Assembly: GCA_037074765.1 (NCBI GenBank)
Contig: JBAMDO010000061.1
Location: forward strand, 124,001 to 188,000
Source of the DNA: Mansonella perstans
Taxonomy: Eukaryota > Nematoda > Chromadorea > Rhabditida > Onchocercidae
Length of the DNA stretch: 64,000 nt
Direction of reading: 5' to 3'
Shown here in pieces: positions 61,901 through 64,000 of the stretch; the first letter of the stretch is position 1; every line of letters begins with the position of its first letter. The position numbers were made by a program, and so were the translations under genes. The notes beneath the pieces are model-generated. The model made no database searches and was not told the DNA's origin. It saw only the letters and a program-made list of their open reading frames with translations.

Positions 61901-62293
61901 AACCTATTTTGTTTTTCCGCGAATATATTTATGCGAATAAATGAAAAAACTTGTGAGAAGTTGAACATGAATCGCAAAAATGAAAAAAAAGGATAAAATA
62001 GATAAATGATATTTGAGTTTTTCAAGTTTTAGAACGCCATTTTTTTTAATGTAATCATTTAATTTCAAAAAAAAACTCAAAATTAACCAACATTGAACGC
62101 ATTTCCACTCAAAAGCTTTTTAGAATGAAATTCCGAAAATGTTTTAAAAAGTTCTGTTTTAATTTTTTTGAGAATAAATTTTGAATGTATAATTGTAAAA
62201 CAAATTGAAATCATTTTATATTATCACCGCCTTTTGTATTTTTTCCTTTTTTCCTTCTTGGGTTATTTTTTCATCAATATCTTCGCTCTCCAT
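58939..62293 (-). CDS. Nematode-type protein tyrosine phosphatase
   Basis: A cytosolic classical PTP domain protein of the expanded nematode family. Exons: 62293-62228, 61775-61644, 61244-61125, 60905-60720, 60355-60180, 59814-59661, 59091-58939; phases agree, giving 328 residues. A Lys/Glu-rich start ([20 protein letters not shown]) leads into the domain at [20 protein letters not shown]. Visible motifs are [39 protein letters not shown], the catalytic loop [13 protein letters not shown] (Cys and Arg intact) and the C-terminal LRKQRAQAI. Unusual points: the WPD loop aligns as WND (in [16 protein letters not shown]), the active-site loop reads GRSAT for GRTGT, and the Q-loop Gln-Thr pair is Asn-Ser. 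The catalytic Asp is kept. The start is the least sure part: the frame stays open upstream to about 62384, and a further coding-looking stretch lies at 63254-63363. Activity is probably altered but not clearly lost. Confidence 0.87.
59363..59445. repeat. CA-rich simple repeat in a phosphatase intron
   Basis: Imperfect ACAC/ACAG/ATAC sequence (CACACACCGACACAGACACA and similar) grading into TACATGTACGTATATG. It lies in the last intron of the phosphatase gene. No coding content is credible. Confidence 0.7.
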
Positions 62294-64000
62294 ACTTTTC
62301 TTTGATGACAGTAATATATGGGGTGGTTTTATATCTGTATTATCATTGGTTGATCTATCGGTGATAAAATATTTTGACGATGATTAATTAAAAAGAAGAA
62401 TAAATTGAAGTGAAGCACATAAATGAAAATTTTATTGAACTGATAATAAAAAAGATGAAATAGCCTTAAAAGCCTTAATTCTAAGTCTTATTTTTTTAAT
62501 CACGAGTCTTAATTTTAATATCATCAAACTGGATATATGTACATGTTTTTTTGCTTTCTTCCATTTCAGCTTTCTACTAATTTCAGCACTTCACATTTTC
62601 GAATTTTGCATTTGCTAAAAATTTTCAGCTTTGTAGTCTTTCCTTTCCTTCCGTTTCTATTTACTTTCCAAGCTTCCAAAATTAAAAAATCAAAATTCAA
62701 ATTTTTTGAACACACTTTTTGCAAATCTTCTTTTGCTTCTTTTACTATCCGAACGCCGCTTTAATATTTTTGCTGGAAGTGATGCTAACAGCCTGCTTTT
62801 TGACTTGTTTTTGGGAGAAATTATTGTACTTGTTGTTTTTCGATTTCTAGAAAAGTATTCCTACTTGTTTAATTGCTCACTTATTTGTACAATAATTGGT
62901 TTACATATTTATTTATTCTTTTCATTGCTCTTTGTGATTAATAGTTTTAATCTATTTTTTGAGTTATTATTATCCAAATAAAAAAATTCATCAAACTATG
63001 ATCAAAATACATTTAAGTTTAGTTGCTGTCAAGTTTAATAGTTAATTTTAATTTAACGTCATAAATTTCTTGCTTTGTAAGCAAAAAATCACACTGACCT
63101 CTATCATCAGCAAAAATTTAATTACTATTTGAATCAACTCAGCTTACGTGTGATCTCTCGTTTACTTGTTGAAGCATGTAATTTAAACGCGGAATAGAAA
63201 GCAACTTTTCCTATTCTAGAGTATAAAGAACTAATTATTATCAGTCTTTTGAAAACATATGTACGAATCTATCACTCAGCTTTTTCATCTTTTGTACCAT
63301 TTGCGCTTTTCTTTCATCCAACATACTACGATTCATGGCATCTTCGAACAGCACACTAATAAGCTAACAAAAAACAATGAATTCTTCTTCTTTTCATCAT
63401 TTCTTTTGTTACATTTAATTATTACGGAAAAATTTACATAAAAATTCATTTTTATAATTAACTGCAATAATGTTATATTTAATTAATCAATTAAAATCAC
63501 ACGATTTTTTGTTTTTTCTTTTCGTTGTAAAAAAAAAAAGTTACTTCTAAAATGTCTCCAAATCATATATGCCATATCATATATTATTGGACCTTTCCTG
63601 TCTTCAAAAGACAAACAAATATTTTTAGGAAAAAAAAACTGTCCTGTTCAAAAAGAAGTTCCAGTGATATGTGAGGATATAGTTACAACCATGTATAGCT
63701 TATGTTTTTTCCCGAAAAGGAAACCTTCCAGTAGATAAATGCAGACCTGCTGAAATTGGGAATAGTTTTGATGCGAAAGAAATTTTTCTCGTGTGTAGAT
63801 GACTCGTTAAATAAACAACAGTTACACAAATAAACAAACAAATAAACTCTATTCTCCATAACTCATCAACAAATAAATTTTTAAACAAAAACAACAATAA
63901 ACGATGAGAAACCACTTGTAAATAAAGAAAGTGCTGAATGCTACGAATATCATGCAAATCAATGCCCCACAAATAAATTATTAAAAAAATAACAATAAGC
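62294..64000. other. Region upstream of the phosphatase
   Basis: AT-rich and without a certain gene. On the minus strand the frame at 62384-62294 (STNDNTDIKPPHILLSSKK) is open and could be coding upstream of the chosen ATG. The rest shows hydrophobic plus-strand frames of low-complexity type and an A-run at 63530-63540. Confidence 0.45.
63254..63363 (-). other. Possible upstream exon on the minus strand
   Basis: A strong acceptor (TTTTTTGTTAG) is followed at once by an open stretch. It contains MNRSMLDERKAQMVQKMKKL followed by SDRFVHMFS, then a stop. The charged, helical composition looks coding. Possible donors (GTACAT, GTGATA, GTTTTC) did not connect in frame to the phosphatase exons by any route I could find. 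It may belong to its 5' end or to another gene. Confidence 0.3.

Noticed and set aside
63148..63215. Possible minus-strand exon with acceptor CTCTAG and donor GTAAGC
   Set aside because: Only one entry phase is open and its exit phase does not fit the next phosphatase exon.
1..64000. CRISPR arrays, tRNA or rRNA genes, bacterial endosymbiont inserts
   Set aside because: No regular spacer array, cloverleaf-like sequence, rRNA segment or bacterial-type gene was recognised on reading both strands by eye. A covariance-model search could still find small RNA genes.

Overview
The window is AT-rich eukaryotic DNA with small exons, long introns and GT..AG introns whose acceptors mostly read TTTCAG. 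Several first ATGs lie 7 to 25 bases after such an acceptor, as expected where a spliced leader is added in trans. A ground-like (hedgehog-related) protein gene, a nematode-specific family, and a gene order matching a C. elegans chromosome I cluster point to a nematode. The general look suggests a spirurid or filarial worm, but that species-level guess is inference. Ten protein genes can be supported, nine of them with exon phases that join without a frame break.

Layout. 329-17937 (+): the 3' part of a tensin gene (linker, SH2, PTB); its 5' part lies outside the window. 20640-23875 (+): ARL13-type ciliary GTPase. 24492-26827 (-): ribosomal P1, ribosomal L27a and a small two-helix membrane protein, in one direction and perhaps one operon. 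27754-29933 (+): prohibitin 1. 30537-33055 (+): eIF2-alpha. 33056-39580: gene-free and repeat-bearing. 39606-47652 (+): secreted ground-like-domain protein with a polyglutamine tract. 51312-57197 (-): ankyrin-repeat plus SAM protein. 58939-62293 (-): nematode-type protein tyrosine phosphatase with altered active-site loops. The last 1.7 kb has no certain gene.

How the genes relate. ARL13, P1, L27a, prohibitin 1 and eIF2-alpha form a compact housekeeping block. From memory it matches C. elegans Y37E3.5, .7, .8, .9 and .10, so the block appears to be old conserved microsynteny. Tensin (integrin adhesion), the ground-like protein (extracellular or cuticle-associated), the ANK-SAM protein and the phosphatase are single genes with no evident shared pathway.

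The points most worth a second look are: the microsynteny; a near-identical 63-residue triplicated block in tensin with a possible internal trans-spliced start; a roughly 240-bp-arm inverted repeat in a tensin intron; a splice choice in the ANK-SAM gene that would remove the SAM domain; the phosphatase loop substitutions; an N-myristoylation-like start on ARL13; and a GC-richer insert in an ARL13 intron. No complete, plainly novel multi-gene system was seen.
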